Shown here one piece after another: positions 1 through 9,972 of a stretch of DNA of 64,000 nucleotides (its first letter is position 1; the number at the start of each line of letters is the position of its first letter). A model generated the notes under the pieces. It did not search any database. It saw nothing but the letters and a program-made list of their open reading frames with translations, and was not told the origin of the DNA. The stretch lies in contig JAJDVG010000029.1 in the NCBI GenBank assembly GCA_022826245.1, positions 1-64,000 of the forward strand, in the 5' to 3' direction. Source of the DNA: Gammaproteobacteria bacterium (lineage in GTDB: Bacteria > Pseudomonadota > Gammaproteobacteria > Steroidobacterales > Rariloculaceae). A program made the position numbers and the translations under genes.

Positions 1-90
1 TTGAAACCCTCGCGCGCAGGGACGCGCGCGCGGAGCCTCCAGGGATGGATTCACGGCGTGTTTCAAGCGGCCCGTAGTGCGACTCCCCGC
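1..90 (+). repeat. Palindromic repeat, copy A (left arm cut by window edge)
   Basis: This is a member of the dispersed palindromic family also found at 20594-20703, 46603-46712 and about 46735-46812. The window opens inside the left arm: TTGAAAC at 1-7 pairs with GTTTCAA at 60-66. The core between them is GC-rich and carries an AGGGA-centred internal hairpin. The right arm runs on to about 90 (GCGGCCCGTAGTGCGACTCC). It lies just past the stop of the reverse-strand ispA gene, so it may act as a transcription terminator or REP-like element. That role is inferred. Confidence 0.75.
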
Positions 91-106
91 ACCACCGCGA
101 CAACGC

Positions 107-1021
107 TCAGTACGAACGCCGCAGAATGTACTCGGCAAGCCATGACAGTCCCTCCGCCTCGGGGCCGAGGGATTCCAGCACGGCTTTGGCGCGCCCGTAG
201 AGTTCGTCGGCGCGGCTTCGCGCACCCTCGACGCCGAGCACGGACGGATACGTCGACTTGTCGTTGGCCCGGTCGCTGCCGGCGTTCTTGCCGAGCGTCG
301 CGGTGTCCTGCTCGACCTCGAGAAGGTCGTCACGAATCTGAAACACGAGACCGATGTCGCAGGCGAACGCATCCAGCTTGACGCGTGCTTCGTCGGTCAT
401 CCTCCCAAGCACGCTCGGCATCATGATCGAGGCGCGCAGCAGCGCTCCGGTCTTGCGGCGGTGGATGTTCTCGAGCGCCGCTTCATCGACGCGCTGCCCT
501 TCCGCTGCCATGTCGAGCGCCTGGCCGCCGACCATGCCGGCGGGACCCACCGCCCGGGCGAGCCAGCCGACGATCTCCCGGGTCGCGGCAGCCGGATGCG
601 ACGCCAGCGCTTCGTCCGTGCCGAGCGTCTCGAAGGCGAGCGCCTGCAGCGCATCGCCGGCCAGTATGGCCGTCGCTTCGTCGAACTGCCGGTGAGTCGT
701 CGGCCTGCCGCGCCTGAGCTCGTCGTCGTCCATCGACGGCAGGTCGTCGTGGATCAGCGAATAGGCGTGGATGAGTTCGACCGATGCCGCGATCGCATCG
801 ACGGATCCGGCAGCGATTCCGGCAAGTTCTCCGGAAGCGTACGCGAGCAGCGGACGGACGCGCTTGCCGGCGCCAAGCACGGAATATTCCATGGCCGCGC
901 GCAGACGTTGGGGCGTTCCCTCACCGCCTGAAATCGCCCGTTCGAGCCTTCGGTTGACGCGTTCCCGATACGTTTCGAGGCGCTCACCGAACGCGTTGTC
1001 CGACGGGGCTCGTGCTATCAT
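107..1021 (-). CDS. ispA: Farnesyl diphosphate synthase (short-chain trans-prenyltransferase)
   Basis: Condenses IPP with DMAPP and GPP to make farnesyl diphosphate, the substrate of the squalene synthase encoded next door. From the ATG at 1021 the protein is 304 aa, normal for IspA. The first aspartate-rich motif DDLPSMDDD is at residues 92-100 and the second, DDLLEVEQD, at about 231-239; both bind Mg-diphosphate. The GKRVRP and HDD signatures are also present. A GTG at 1039 would add six residues. The ATG shares bases with the ATG of the divergent squalene synthase, so the two start assignments constrain each other. Could also make GPP or GGPP; FPP is favoured by context. Confidence 0.93.
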   Translation of the reverse strand: MIARAPSDNAFGERLETYRERVNRRLERAISGGEGTPQRLRAAMEYSVLGAGKRVRPLLAYASGELAGIAAGSVDAIAASVELIHAYSLIHDDLPSMDDDELRRGRPTTHRQFDEATAILAGDALQALAFETLGTDEALASHPAAATREIVGWLARAVGPAGMVGGQALDMAAEGQRVDEAALENIHRRKTGALLRASIMMPSVLGRMTDEARVKLDAFACDIGLVFQIRDDLLEVEQDTATLGKNAGSDRANDKSTYPSVLGVEGARSRADELYGRAKAVLESLGPEAEGLSWLAEYILRRSY

Positions 1022-2162
1022 GGATGGCCATCCTAACACCGAAACATCCTGTACGGTGCACGCTTTCGTAAAGCCCGGATCGAGCCGGCGGAGCCCGCCC
1101 GCACCTACCGATTTTCAGTACCAGACCGACATTCTCCCGGGCGTATCGAGGACTTTCGCGCTGACCATCCCGGTGCTGCCGGACAAGCTTGCGGACGTCG
1201 TCACGAACGCCTATCTGCTGTGCCGGATCGCCGATACGATCGAGGACGATACGGGCCTCGACAACGTCCAGAAGTCCGAATTTCATGCCCGGTTCATCGC
1301 CGTCGTCGAGGGCAGCGAGCCGGCCGAACCGTTCGCCTTGGGCCTGCTCCCCCTGCTCTCCTCGCGCGTGCTCGACGACGAACGCGAGCTGATCGAAAAC
1401 ACCGCCAAGGTCATCCGCGTCACGCACAGCTTCTCCGCCGAAGAGCGTGCCGCGCTGACGCGCTGCGTCCGCATCATGTGCGCGGGCATGCCCGAGTTTC
1501 AGCGCAACAAGGGCCTGCGCGGCCTCGAAGACCTCGACGAAATGGCTCAGTACTGCTACTTCGTCGCCGGTGTCGTCGGCGAGATGCTGACCGACCTGTT
1601 CTGCCTTCACTGCCCGGAACTGCGCGACCGGCGCGAGCAGATGATGCAGCTTGCCGTGTCCTTCGGCCAGGGGCTGCAGATGACGAACATCCTCAAGGAC
1701 ATCTGGGACGACCGCCAGGCCGATACCTGCTGGCTGCCGAGGTCGGTGTTCGGCGACGGCGAGTTCAGGCTCGAGCGGCTCGAGGAGCATCACCGCTCCG
1801 AAACGTTCGCGCAGGGCCTGAACGAGCTCGTCGGCGTCGCCCACGCCCATCTGCGCAACGCGCTCAAGTACGCCTGCATGGTCCCGAAGCGCGAAGTCGG
1901 CATCCGCAGGTTCTGCCTGTGGGCGATCGGGCTTGCGATCCTGACGCTGCGCAAGATCCATCGCAATCCCTCGTTCACCTCGGGAGCCGAAGTCAAGGTC
2001 TCCCGCAGCACGGTCAAGGCCACTGTCATGACGACGAACATGACGCTCATGAGCAATCGTGCGCTCAGGATCATGTTCGATCGCGCCGCCGGCGGCCTGC
2101 CGCTTGCCAATAGCGCAAGCTGGGCCCACCGGGATTACGGCGCACCGCTCGAAACGTCCTGA
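1020..2162 (+). CDS. Squalene synthase (farnesyl-diphosphate farnesyltransferase)
   Basis: Head-to-head condensation of two farnesyl diphosphates to squalene, the hopanoid precursor. The product is 380 aa from the ATG at 1020. It has the two aspartate motifs of the squalene/phytoene synthase family: DTIEDD near residues 72-77 and NILKDIWDD at 223-231. The FQYQTDILPGVSRTFALTIP stretch is typical of one-enzyme squalene synthases of Methylococcus or eukaryotic type, rather than the HpnC/HpnD/HpnE three-enzyme route, and no hpnC, hpnD or hpnE is nearby. A GTG at 1056 is an alternative start that would leave room for a promoter between it and ispA. It opens the hopanoid/mevalonate operon; its stop overlaps the next start by one base. 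Confidence 0.88.
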   Translation: MDGHPNTETSCTVHAFVKPGSSRRSPPAPTDFQYQTDILPGVSRTFALTIPVLPDKLADVVTNAYLLCRIADTIEDDTGLDNVQKSEFHARFIAVVEGSEPAEPFALGLLPLLSSRVLDDERELIENTAKVIRVTHSFSAEERAALTRCVRIMCAGMPEFQRNKGLRGLEDLDEMAQYCYFVAGVVGEMLTDLFCLHCPELRDRREQMMQLAVSFGQGLQMTNILKDIWDDRQADTCWLPRSVFGDGEFRLERLEEHHRSETFAQGLNELVGVAHAHLRNALKYACMVPKREVGIRRFCLWAIGLAILTLRKIHRNPSFTSGAEVKVSRSTVKATVMTTNMTLMSNRALRIMFDRAAGGLPLANSASWAHRDYGAPLETS

Positions 2163-2905
2163 TGCCGGCCGGCAGCGGCGCAACGACGGCAGACCGACCG
2201 CCGCCCGTCATCGCGATCGTCGTTGCGCTCGCAACGGAACGCGCCTGCGTTGAAGACTGGATCGGCGATGACTGCGCCGCGACGCTCGTGCTCGAGCAGA
2301 GCGGGCCCGGTCCCGCCAATGCCGCGGGCGCCGCCCGCGCTGCCGTACGTTCGGGCGCGGCTGCATTGCTGTCCTTCGGCCTCGCGGGAGGACTCGATCC
2401 CGGTCTCGAACCGGGCACGGTCGTGATACCGGAACGGATCATCCTCGCGACCGGCGGCACGCTGAAGACGGACTCCGCCTGGAGAGAGCGTATCGCCGCT
2501 GCACTCGGACCCGGGCTTGCAAGCGACCGGGGCGCCTTGCTGACCGTGGACTCTCCGCTCGCTACGCCCGCCCGCAAGGCCGCGGCTGCCGAAGCCACCG
2601 GCGCGGTCGCCGTCGACATGGAATCGGGCGCGATCGCCGCAGTGGCCGCCGACGCGGGCTTGCCGGCCATGGCGGTACGCGTTGTGGCGGACGGCGCGGC
2701 CGACAGCCTGCCGCCCGGCGTCGAGCGATGGATCGACGCCACCGGGCGCCGCCGTGCGGCGCCGATCGCCTCCGCGGCGCTCCGACCGTCCCAATGGTCC
2801 GTGCTCGCGCGGCTCGCCCGACGCCACCGTGTCGCGCAGCGAGCGCTGACGCGCGTCGCGCGGCAGCTTACCTCCACGAGTTTCGAGTTCGCGCCGCGGC
2901 CCTGA
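2162..2905 (+). CDS. hpnG: Hopanoid-associated nucleoside phosphorylase, HpnG-like
   Basis: Probably removes adenine from adenosylhopane to yield (phospho)ribosylhopane, the step after HpnH. The 247-aa protein belongs to the purine nucleoside phosphorylase/MTA-SAH nucleosidase superfamily. Visible signatures are SGPGPANA near residues 46-53, the FGLAGGLDP loop, and VDMESGAIAAV, in which Met and Glu usually contact the ribose. The ATG overlaps the squalene synthase stop by one base, indicating translational coupling. Function rests on membership of a cluster with HpnA and HpnH; sequence alone would also allow another nucleosidase of the superfamily. Confidence 0.8.
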   Translation: MPAGSGATTADRPPPVIAIVVALATERACVEDWIGDDCAATLVLEQSGPGPANAAGAARAAVRSGAAALLSFGLAGGLDPGLEPGTVVIPERIILATGGTLKTDSAWRERIAAALGPGLASDRGALLTVDSPLATPARKAAAAEATGAVAVDMESGAIAAVAADAGLPAMAVRVVADGAADSLPPGVERWIDATGRRRAAPIASAALRPSQWSVLARLARRHRVAQRALTRVARQLTSTSFEFAPRP

Positions 2906-2989
2906 TCGCCGTTACGATCTCGACATGCCCGTGACCCTCGCCGCAACGCCGCTCCTGCCGCCGGCCCTGCCGAGGCTTCGGGAACGCGC

Positions 2990-3988
2990 ATGACCACTCT
3001 CGTCACCGGCGCGAGCGGCTTCGTCGGCGCCGCGGTCGTACGCGCCCTGCTGGCCGACGACCGGCCCGTGCGCGCGCTCGTGCGCGCGACGAGCGACCGC
3101 AGGAACATCGAGACGCTGCCGGTCGAAACCGTTCAGGGCGACCTCAACGATGCGCAGTCCCTGCGCGCCGCGGTCGCCGGTTGCCGCTTCGTGATGCACG
3201 TCGCGGCCGACTACAGGCTGTGGGCGCCCGATGCCGGACCGATGTACGAGACGAACGTGCAAGGCTCGCTGCGAATGCTCGAAGCGGCCGCCGAAGCGCG
3301 CGTCGAACGCATGGTCTACACATCGAGCGTCGCGGTTCTCGGCTCGACCGGCGGCGCAGGTCCCGCGGATGAGGCGACTCCGGTGACGGTCGCCGAAATG
3401 ATCGGCCCGTACAAGCGGTCCAAGTTCCTGGCCGAGCAGGCGGTGCGCGAACGCGCTGCCGAACTCGGTTTCGCGCTCGTCACGGTCAACCCGTCGACGC
3501 CGATCGGTCCCGGCGACGTCAAGCCCACACCGACAGGCCGTATCATTGTCGACGCGGCGAACGGCCGGATGCCGGCGTTCGTCGATACCGGGCTCAACAT
3601 CGTGCACGTCGACGATGTCGCCCGCGGTCATCTGCTCGCACTCGACCGGGGCAAGGTCGGCGAGCGCTACATCCTCGGCGGGACCGACATGAGTTTGCAG
3701 GAGATTCTCGGCACGATCGCGCAGTTGACCGGCCGCGGGGCGCCCCGTATCCGCCTGCCGCGCCGGGCGGTCTACCCGCTTGCGGTCTGTGCCGAAGCGT
3801 TTGCGCGCCTGGCGGGCGGGGAACCGCTCATCAGCCGCGACGCCGTGCGCATGGCGGCGAAGCACATGTATTTCTCGAGCGCGAAGGCCGAGCGCGAACT
3901 GGGCTACACCTTCGTCGAACCCGGCGTAGCGCTCGCCGACGCGCTCGATTGGTTCCAACGCCACGGTTACGTCGGCCGGGGCCGATGA
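2990..3988 (+). CDS. hpnA: Hopanoid-associated sugar epimerase/reductase, HpnA-like
   Basis: An extended short-chain dehydrogenase of 332 aa. The NAD(P)-binding TGASGFVG motif is at residues 6-13 and the catalytic YKRSK (YxxxK) is near 141-145, with the usual upstream Ser in YTSSVAV. HpnA proteins sit in hopanoid clusters and have been linked to side-chain modification, but the exact reaction is not settled. Strong resemblance to dihydroflavonol 4-reductase-type proteins is a family feature. An 84-bp gap separates it from hpnG. Its stop overlaps the start of the decarboxylase gene in an ATGA arrangement, so hopanoid and mevalonate genes are one transcription unit. Confidence 0.85.
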   Translation: MTTLVTGASGFVGAAVVRALLADDRPVRALVRATSDRRNIETLPVETVQGDLNDAQSLRAAVAGCRFVMHVAADYRLWAPDAGPMYETNVQGSLRMLEAAAEARVERMVYTSSVAVLGSTGGAGPADEATPVTVAEMIGPYKRSKFLAEQAVRERAAELGFALVTVNPSTPIGPGDVKPTPTGRIIVDAANGRMPAFVDTGLNIVHVDDVARGHLLALDRGKVGERYILGGTDMSLQEILGTIAQLTGRGAPRIRLPRRAVYPLAVCAEAFARLAGGEPLISRDAVRMAAKHMYFSSAKAERELGYTFVEPGVALADALDWFQRHGYVGRGR

Positions 3989-4980
3989 GCGCCATGCAGG
4001 CCGCCGGTGCTCGCGCCCGGTCGAACATTGCCCTCGTCAAGTACTGGGGAAAAACCGCAGGCACGCTGAACGTCCCCGCCGTCGGCTCGATTTCGATCAC
4101 GCTCGATGCATTGTGGTCGGATACCGAGGTCGCCTTCGATCCCGCACTTGCCAGCGACGAACTCGTGCTCGACGGCAAGCCGCGGCCCGACGGGCTCGGC
4201 CGCGTCTCGGCCTGCCTCGACATCCTTCGGGACATGGCCGGCATCGGAACGCGCGCCACCGTCGTGAGCCGCAACAATTTTCCGACGGGCGCGGGACTCG
4301 CTTCGTCGGCCTCCGGTTTCGCGGCGCTCGTCGGCGCCGGAGCGCGTGCGCTCGGCCTCGATCTCTCGCCGAAGGAACTCAGCATCGTCGCCCGGCAGGG
4401 ATCGGGCTCGGCCGCACGCTCGATATTCGGCGGTTTCGTCGAGATGCGCGCTGGTACCAACGCCGACGGCCGCGACAGCCATGCCGAACCGCTCCTGCCC
4501 GGACGCGAATGGCCGCTCGACATCGTCGTCGCCGTGACCGCAACCGGCGAGAAGCCGGTCGGGTCGGGCAGCGGCATGCGGCGTTCCGCGCGGTCTTCGC
4601 CCTACTACGGCTCCTGGCTCGAGACCCATCCGCCCGACATGGAACTTTGCCGGAAAGCGATCCATGCACGCGATTTCGAGGCCCTCGCCGAGGTTGCCGA
4701 AGCAAGCTGCCTCAAGATGCACGCCGCCGCCATGGCCGCACGGCCCGCGCTGATCTACTTCAACGGCGTCACCGTCGAAGGCATCGGCCTGATCCGGGAA
4801 CTCAGGCGATCCGGGCTGCCGGTGTTCTTCACGGTCGATGCGGGACCCCAGATCAAGGCGGTCTGCGCGCCGGATGCGCGCGCGGCCGTCCGGGACGCCC
4901 TTGCCGGTCTCCCCGGCGTCGTCGAGACCATCGAAACCGGGCTCGGCCCCGGTCTGGAGACGCGTGAGTGCGCTTCGTAG
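3985..4980 (+). CDS. mvaD: Diphosphomevalonate decarboxylase
   Basis: Catalyses the ATP-dependent decarboxylation of mevalonate 5-diphosphate to isopentenyl diphosphate, the last step of the classical mevalonate pathway. The 331-aa protein has the family signature SNIALVKYWGK at residues 13-23 and the GHMP-type ATP loop GAGLASSASG at 102-111. RQGSGSAARSIFGG is at 138-150, and the catalytic Asp is likely Asp285 in FTVDAGPQ. I chose the ATG at 3985 because it forms the ATGA overlap with hpnA and gives the conserved N terminus; an upstream GTG at 3949 would add 12 unconserved residues. It overlaps the next gene by 13 bp. Confidence 0.95.
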   Translation: MSAMQAAGARARSNIALVKYWGKTAGTLNVPAVGSISITLDALWSDTEVAFDPALASDELVLDGKPRPDGLGRVSACLDILRDMAGIGTRATVVSRNNFPTGAGLASSASGFAALVGAGARALGLDLSPKELSIVARQGSGSAARSIFGGFVEMRAGTNADGRDSHAEPLLPGREWPLDIVVAVTATGEKPVGSGSGMRRSARSSPYYGSWLETHPPDMELCRKAIHARDFEALAEVAEASCLKMHAAAMAARPALIYFNGVTVEGIGLIRELRRSGLPVFFTVDAGPQIKAVCAPDARAAVRDALAGLPGVVETIETGLGPGLETRECAS

Positions 4981-5975
4981 CGCGCGCGCCGGGCAAACTC
5001 GTGGTGCTCGGCGAATACGCCGTCCTCGGCGGCGCACCGGCGCTCGCGATCGCGGTCGATCGCTACTGCCGGGCGAGCATCGGCCCGAGCACCGACCGGG
5101 CTTGCCACCTCGAAACGCGGGCGCCGGGACCTGAACGCATCAGCCGGGCGCCGGGCGAACCGACCGGCGTCGCGCTCGTCGACCTCGTCTGCGGCGAGAC
5201 GCATCGACTTCAGGCGCTCAAGCCGTGGCGCGCCGTCCTCGATTCGGCGGAACTCTTCGACGCGCGCGGCAAGCTCGGTCTCGGCTCCAGCGCCGCGGCG
5301 CTGTGCGCCTGGGCCGGGGTCTGGAGCCGCTACGCGGGCGCTGCGGGGATTCCGATCCGCGAACCCGAAGTCGAGAGCCTGATCCGCACGCACAGGGCGT
5401 TCCAGCACGGCGCCGGCAGCGGACTCGATGTCGCCGCATCCCTGACCGGAGGCGCCATCGAGTTTCGCCTCGAAAACGGCGCGACACCCCGCATCGGTAC
5501 AGTCCGGCTGCCGAACAGTGTACGATTTACCGGAGTTTTCACGGGCAGCGCTGCATCGACGCGCGGCCTCGTGGCCCGGTACCGGGACTGGGTCACAGCG
5601 GCGCCCGAGGCGGCCGAACGGCAATGGCGGTCGATGGCGGCTGTCGCCGAGGCTGGCTGCGCTGCCGCGAGGAACGATGACACGGACGCATTTCTCGGGG
5701 CGGTCAGGGACTATGGACGGTATCTCGACAGTTTGGGCCAGACCATGGGCGCCGACATCGTGACCGCGGACCATCGCGCGATCGACGCCGCGGCGAGAGA
5801 TCACGGCATCGCCTACAAGGTCAGCGGCGCCGGCGGAGGCGACCTCGGTATCGCGTTTTCGCCCGAGCCCGAGTCACTCGGCGCGTTTGCGTCGTCCGTG
5901 CGCTCGAAAGGCTATCGGGTCATCGATCTCGACCTCGACCACGCCGGCCTGACGGTCGCGGAGCACACCGGGTGA
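4968..5975 (+). CDS. mvaK2: Phosphomevalonate kinase (GHMP kinase)
   Basis: Phosphorylates mevalonate 5-phosphate to the diphosphate. The 335-aa GHMP kinase starts with GTG. Motif 1 (APGKLVVLGEYAVLGG) covers residues 7-22, the phosphate loop GKLGLGSSAA is at 101-110, and motif 3 (VSGAGGGD) is near 285-292. The LGEYAVL form and the position between decarboxylase and reductase genes favour phosphomevalonate rather than mevalonate kinase, and the mevalonate kinase domain is found in the next gene. It overlaps mvaD by 13 bp and the following gene by 4 bp, so translation is coupled on both sides. Confidence 0.9.
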   Translation: MRFVARAPGKLVVLGEYAVLGGAPALAIAVDRYCRASIGPSTDRACHLETRAPGPERISRAPGEPTGVALVDLVCGETHRLQALKPWRAVLDSAELFDARGKLGLGSSAAALCAWAGVWSRYAGAAGIPIREPEVESLIRTHRAFQHGAGSGLDVAASLTGGAIEFRLENGATPRIGTVRLPNSVRFTGVFTGSAASTRGLVARYRDWVTAAPEAAERQWRSMAAVAEAGCAAARNDDTDAFLGAVRDYGRYLDSLGQTMGADIVTADHRAIDAAARDHGIAYKVSGAGGGDLGIAFSPEPESLGAFASSVRSKGYRVIDLDLDHAGLTVAEHTG

Positions 5976-8245
5976 GTGCCGACCGCTTGCGAATCCCGGA
6001 CTTCTACAAGCTCAGCGTAAGGGAGCGCGTTCGCGCCGTTCACGAACGCGGCGCGCTCACCGTGGACGACTTTCGGAAACTGTCGTCGGGCGAGCACACG
6101 CTCGACCTGTCCGCGGCCGACACGATGGTCGAGAACGTCGTCGGCGTCATGGGGCTGCCGCTCGCGCTCGGCATGAACCTGCTCGTCAACGACAAGCAGT
6201 ACGTCGTCCCGATGGTCGTCGAGGAACCCTCGGTCGTGGCGGGGCTCGGCTCCGCATGCAAGCTCGTCAGGCACGCGGGCGGGTTCGCGGCCGCATCGAC
6301 CGATCCGGTCCTGATCGGCCAGATCCAGATCATCGACCTGCCCGACATCGATGCGGCGAAACGCTCGCTCAACGCGCGCAGGACCGAAATCCTCAGTCTT
6401 GCCAACAGCTTTCATCCGAACATGGTCGCGCGCGGCGGCGGGGCGCGCGACCTCGAACTCTACGTGCATCGGCTGCCCTCGAGCGGCAAGCTCATGCTCG
6501 TGATCCACCTGCTCGTCGATACGCGCGACGCGATGGGCGCCAACCTCGTCAACGGAATGTGCGAGGGCATATCCCCGCTGATCGAGTCGATCACGGGCGG
6601 TCAGGTCTTTCTCAGAATCCTGTCCAATCTCACCGATCGCGCGCTCGTGCGCGCAAGCTGCACGATACCGGTGAGCGCGCTGGCGGGGCGCGGCTATACG
6701 GGCGAGGAGGCGCGCGACGGAATCGTCGTCGCGGCCGACTTCGCAGCCGTCGACCCCTACCGCGCGGCAACGCACAACAAGGGCATCATGAACGGCATCG
6801 ACCCGATCGCGATCGCTACGGGCAATGACTGGCGCGCGATCGAGGCCGGCGCGCATGCCTACGCCTGCCGCGGCGGGCAATACGCTTCGCTGACGAACTG
6901 GGAAGTCGACGCGCAAGGCGATCTGCGCGGCAACATCGAGATTCCGATCAAGGTCGGTATCGTCGGCGCACCGCTCGAGTCGAACCCCACGGTCGCGCTC
7001 AACCTGCGGCTGCTCGGCGTCGAATCCGCCACCGAACTCGCCGAAGTCATGGCATCCGTCGGTCTGGCGCAGAACTTTGCCGCGATCAGGGCGCTCGCAA
7101 CCGAGGGCATACAGAAGGGTCACATGACGCTGCACGCGCGCAGCGTCGTCACGGCCGCGGGCGTGGCCGAGGAGGATTTCGACGAAGTGCTCGACCGGCT
7201 CGTGCAAGGCGGCGTGATCAAGGTCTGGAAGGCCAGGGAAATCGTCGAGGAGATCGGACAGGAACGACAACGGAGCAACGGTTCGAGCCGCAAGCGAAGC
7301 ACGGACGCGAAGCTCGGCGTCGGTTTCGGCAAGGTCGTGCTGCTCGGCGAACACGCGGTCGTCTACGGGCGCCATGCGATCGGCGCGCCCGTGCCGATGA
7401 CGATCACGGCTCTGGTCGAGGACGTCGACGACGGCATTCACCTGCTGATTCCGCGTTGGGGCGTCGAGTATGAACTCGCGGCGAACCCCAAGGACCGGCG
7501 CTCGTTTGAGTTGGCGGCCGGAGCAATGCTCGACCAGCTCGGTCTCACCGGCCGCAGCATGCGCATCGAGGTCTTTCCCGACGTACCGCGCGGCATGGGT
7601 CTCGGCGGTTCGGCGGCGATGGCCGTCGCGATCGTGCGCGCGCTCGACCGGCACTTCGAACTGAGCCTCTCCGACGAGGAGGTCAACGCCCTCGCATTCG
7701 AATCGGAAAAGATCGCGCACGGCAATCCGAGCGGGCTCGACAATACGATCGCAAGCTACGGCAAGCCGGTCGTTTACCGGCCCGGCGAGCCGCCGCTGGT
7801 CGAGCCGCTCAATATCGCCGAACCGATTCCGGCGGTCATCGGCTTGACGGGGTCCGAGGGGCTGACGGCGACGACGGTCCGGCGCGTGCGCGAAGCCTGG
7901 ATCAAGGACCCGAAACTCTACGAGCGTATCTTCGACCAGATCGACGCGCTGACGCTGCGCGCGGTCCAGGCGATCAACGACGGCGACCTCGATCTGCTCG
8001 GGGAACTCATGAACATCTGCCACGGCATGCTCAACTCACTACAGGTGTCCACGCCGGAGCTCGAGCATCTCGTCGAAACGGCGCGCAGCCACGGCGCGCT
8101 CGGCGCGAAGCTCACGGGCGGCGGCGGCGGCGGCTCGATCATCGCGATCTGCAACGGCGATACCGAGCCCGTCGCACAGGCGATCCGCGCCGCGGGATAT
8201 CAGGCCATGCCGGTCAGCCTCGGAGCGCAAGCCAATGGCCCGTGA
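5972..8245 (+). CDS. Fused class II HMG-CoA reductase-mevalonate kinase
   Basis: One 757-aa frame joins two consecutive mevalonate-pathway enzymes. Residues 1 to about 430 are a class II HMG-CoA reductase: VVEEPSVVA with the catalytic Glu (84/85), DAMGAN at 186-191, the catalytic Lys270 in THNKG, Asp286 in GNDW and His384 in GHMTLHA. All four residue types known from the Pseudomonas mevalonii enzyme are present. A polar linker of about 18 residues (429-447) leads to a mevalonate kinase at about 448-757. The kinase has GKVVLLGEHAVVYGRHA (453-469), the GMGLGGSAAM loop (541-550), HGNPSGLDN (583-591) and the glycine-rich motif at 714-721. Both parts look full length. The start is GTG in a 4-bp overlap with the phosphomevalonate kinase gene. 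The fusion should convert HMG-CoA to phosphomevalonate; there is no separate mevalonate kinase gene in the window. Confidence 0.95.
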   Translation: MSADRLRIPDFYKLSVRERVRAVHERGALTVDDFRKLSSGEHTLDLSAADTMVENVVGVMGLPLALGMNLLVNDKQYVVPMVVEEPSVVAGLGSACKLVRHAGGFAAASTDPVLIGQIQIIDLPDIDAAKRSLNARRTEILSLANSFHPNMVARGGGARDLELYVHRLPSSGKLMLVIHLLVDTRDAMGANLVNGMCEGISPLIESITGGQVFLRILSNLTDRALVRASCTIPVSALAGRGYTGEEARDGIVVAADFAAVDPYRAATHNKGIMNGIDPIAIATGNDWRAIEAGAHAYACRGGQYASLTNWEVDAQGDLRGNIEIPIKVGIVGAPLESNPTVALNLRLLGVESATELAEVMASVGLAQNFAAIRALATEGIQKGHMTLHARSVVTAAGVAEEDFDEVLDRLVQGGVIKVWKAREIVEEIGQERQRSNGSSRKRSTDAKLGVGFGKVVLLGEHAVVYGRHAIGAPVPMTITALVEDVDDGIHLLIPRWGVEYELAANPKDRRSFELAAGAMLDQLGLTGRSMRIEVFPDVPRGMGLGGSAAMAVAIVRALDRHFELSLSDEEVNALAFESEKIAHGNPSGLDNTIASYGKPVVYRPGEPPLVEPLNIAEPIPAVIGLTGSEGLTATTVRRVREAWIKDPKLYERIFDQIDALTLRAVQAINDGDLDLLGELMNICHGMLNSLQVSTPELEHLVETARSHGALGAKLTGGGGGGSIIAICNGDTEPVAQAIRAAGYQAMPVSLGAQANGP

Positions 8246-8807
8246 GGACATCGTCTCGAGCGCCGGCGAGGAGCTGATCCTCGTCGACGAACTCGACCGG
8301 GAGATCGGCGTCAGGTCGAAGAGCGAATGTCACGCCGGCAACGGCATGCTCCACCGGGCCTTCTCGATATTCGTCTTCAACGGCGCCGACGAGCTGTTGC
8401 TGCAGCAGCGCAGCGCCCAGAAACCGCTGTGGCCGAACTACTGGTCGAATACCTGCTGCTCCCACCCGCGCAGCGGCGAAACGATGGACGAGGCCCTGTC
8501 GCGCCGGCTTACGGAGGAACTCGGCTTCGACTGTCCTCTCAAGTACCTGTACAAGTTCAAGTACCACGCCCAGTACGGCGCGGTTGGTGCCGAGCACGAG
8601 TATTGCTGGGTATACTACGGGCGGCATGACGGCAGCATCGACGTCAACGTCAACGAGATCGCCGACTGGCGTTTCGTGGATCTGGCCGCATTGAACACCG
8701 AACTCGAACAGCACACCGACCGCTTCACGCCCTGGTTCAGAATGGAATGGGCACACATCAGCAACAACTTTCTGGACGAAATTCTGGCAGGCGGAGATGG
8801 AAAGTGA
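8235..8807 (+). CDS. idi: Isopentenyl-diphosphate delta-isomerase, type 1
   Basis: Interconverts IPP and DMAPP, supplying the starter for IspA. The 190-aa protein has the Nudix-like type 1 isomerase fold. The catalytic Cys75 lies in SNTCCSHPRSGE and the second catalytic region is in GAEHEYCWVY; the conserved EEL metal-binding segment is near residue 93. Length matches E. coli Idi. The ATG lies 11 bp inside the end of the fusion gene. Its presence is expected because the mevalonate pathway makes only IPP. Confidence 0.94.
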   Translation: MAREDIVSSAGEELILVDELDREIGVRSKSECHAGNGMLHRAFSIFVFNGADELLLQQRSAQKPLWPNYWSNTCCSHPRSGETMDEALSRRLTEELGFDCPLKYLYKFKYHAQYGAVGAEHEYCWVYYGRHDGSIDVNVNEIADWRFVDLAALNTELEQHTDRFTPWFRMEWAHISNNFLDEILAGGDGK

Positions 8808-8823
8808 CCATGCAGGAGCGCGC

Positions 8824-9945
<1,122 letters not shown>

Positions 9946-9972
9946 GCTCCCGCGGCAACGGTATCGGCCAGG

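Noticed and set aside
771..1019. Extension of the squalene synthase frame upstream to 771
   Set aside because: It would add 83 residues with no match to the family and run antisense through ispA coding sequence.
2162..2905. Ordinary MTA/SAH nucleosidase instead of HpnG
   Set aside because: Fold motifs are shared, but the gene overlaps squalene synthase and lies in a cluster with hpnA and hpnH, which fits HpnG better; kept as an alternative only.
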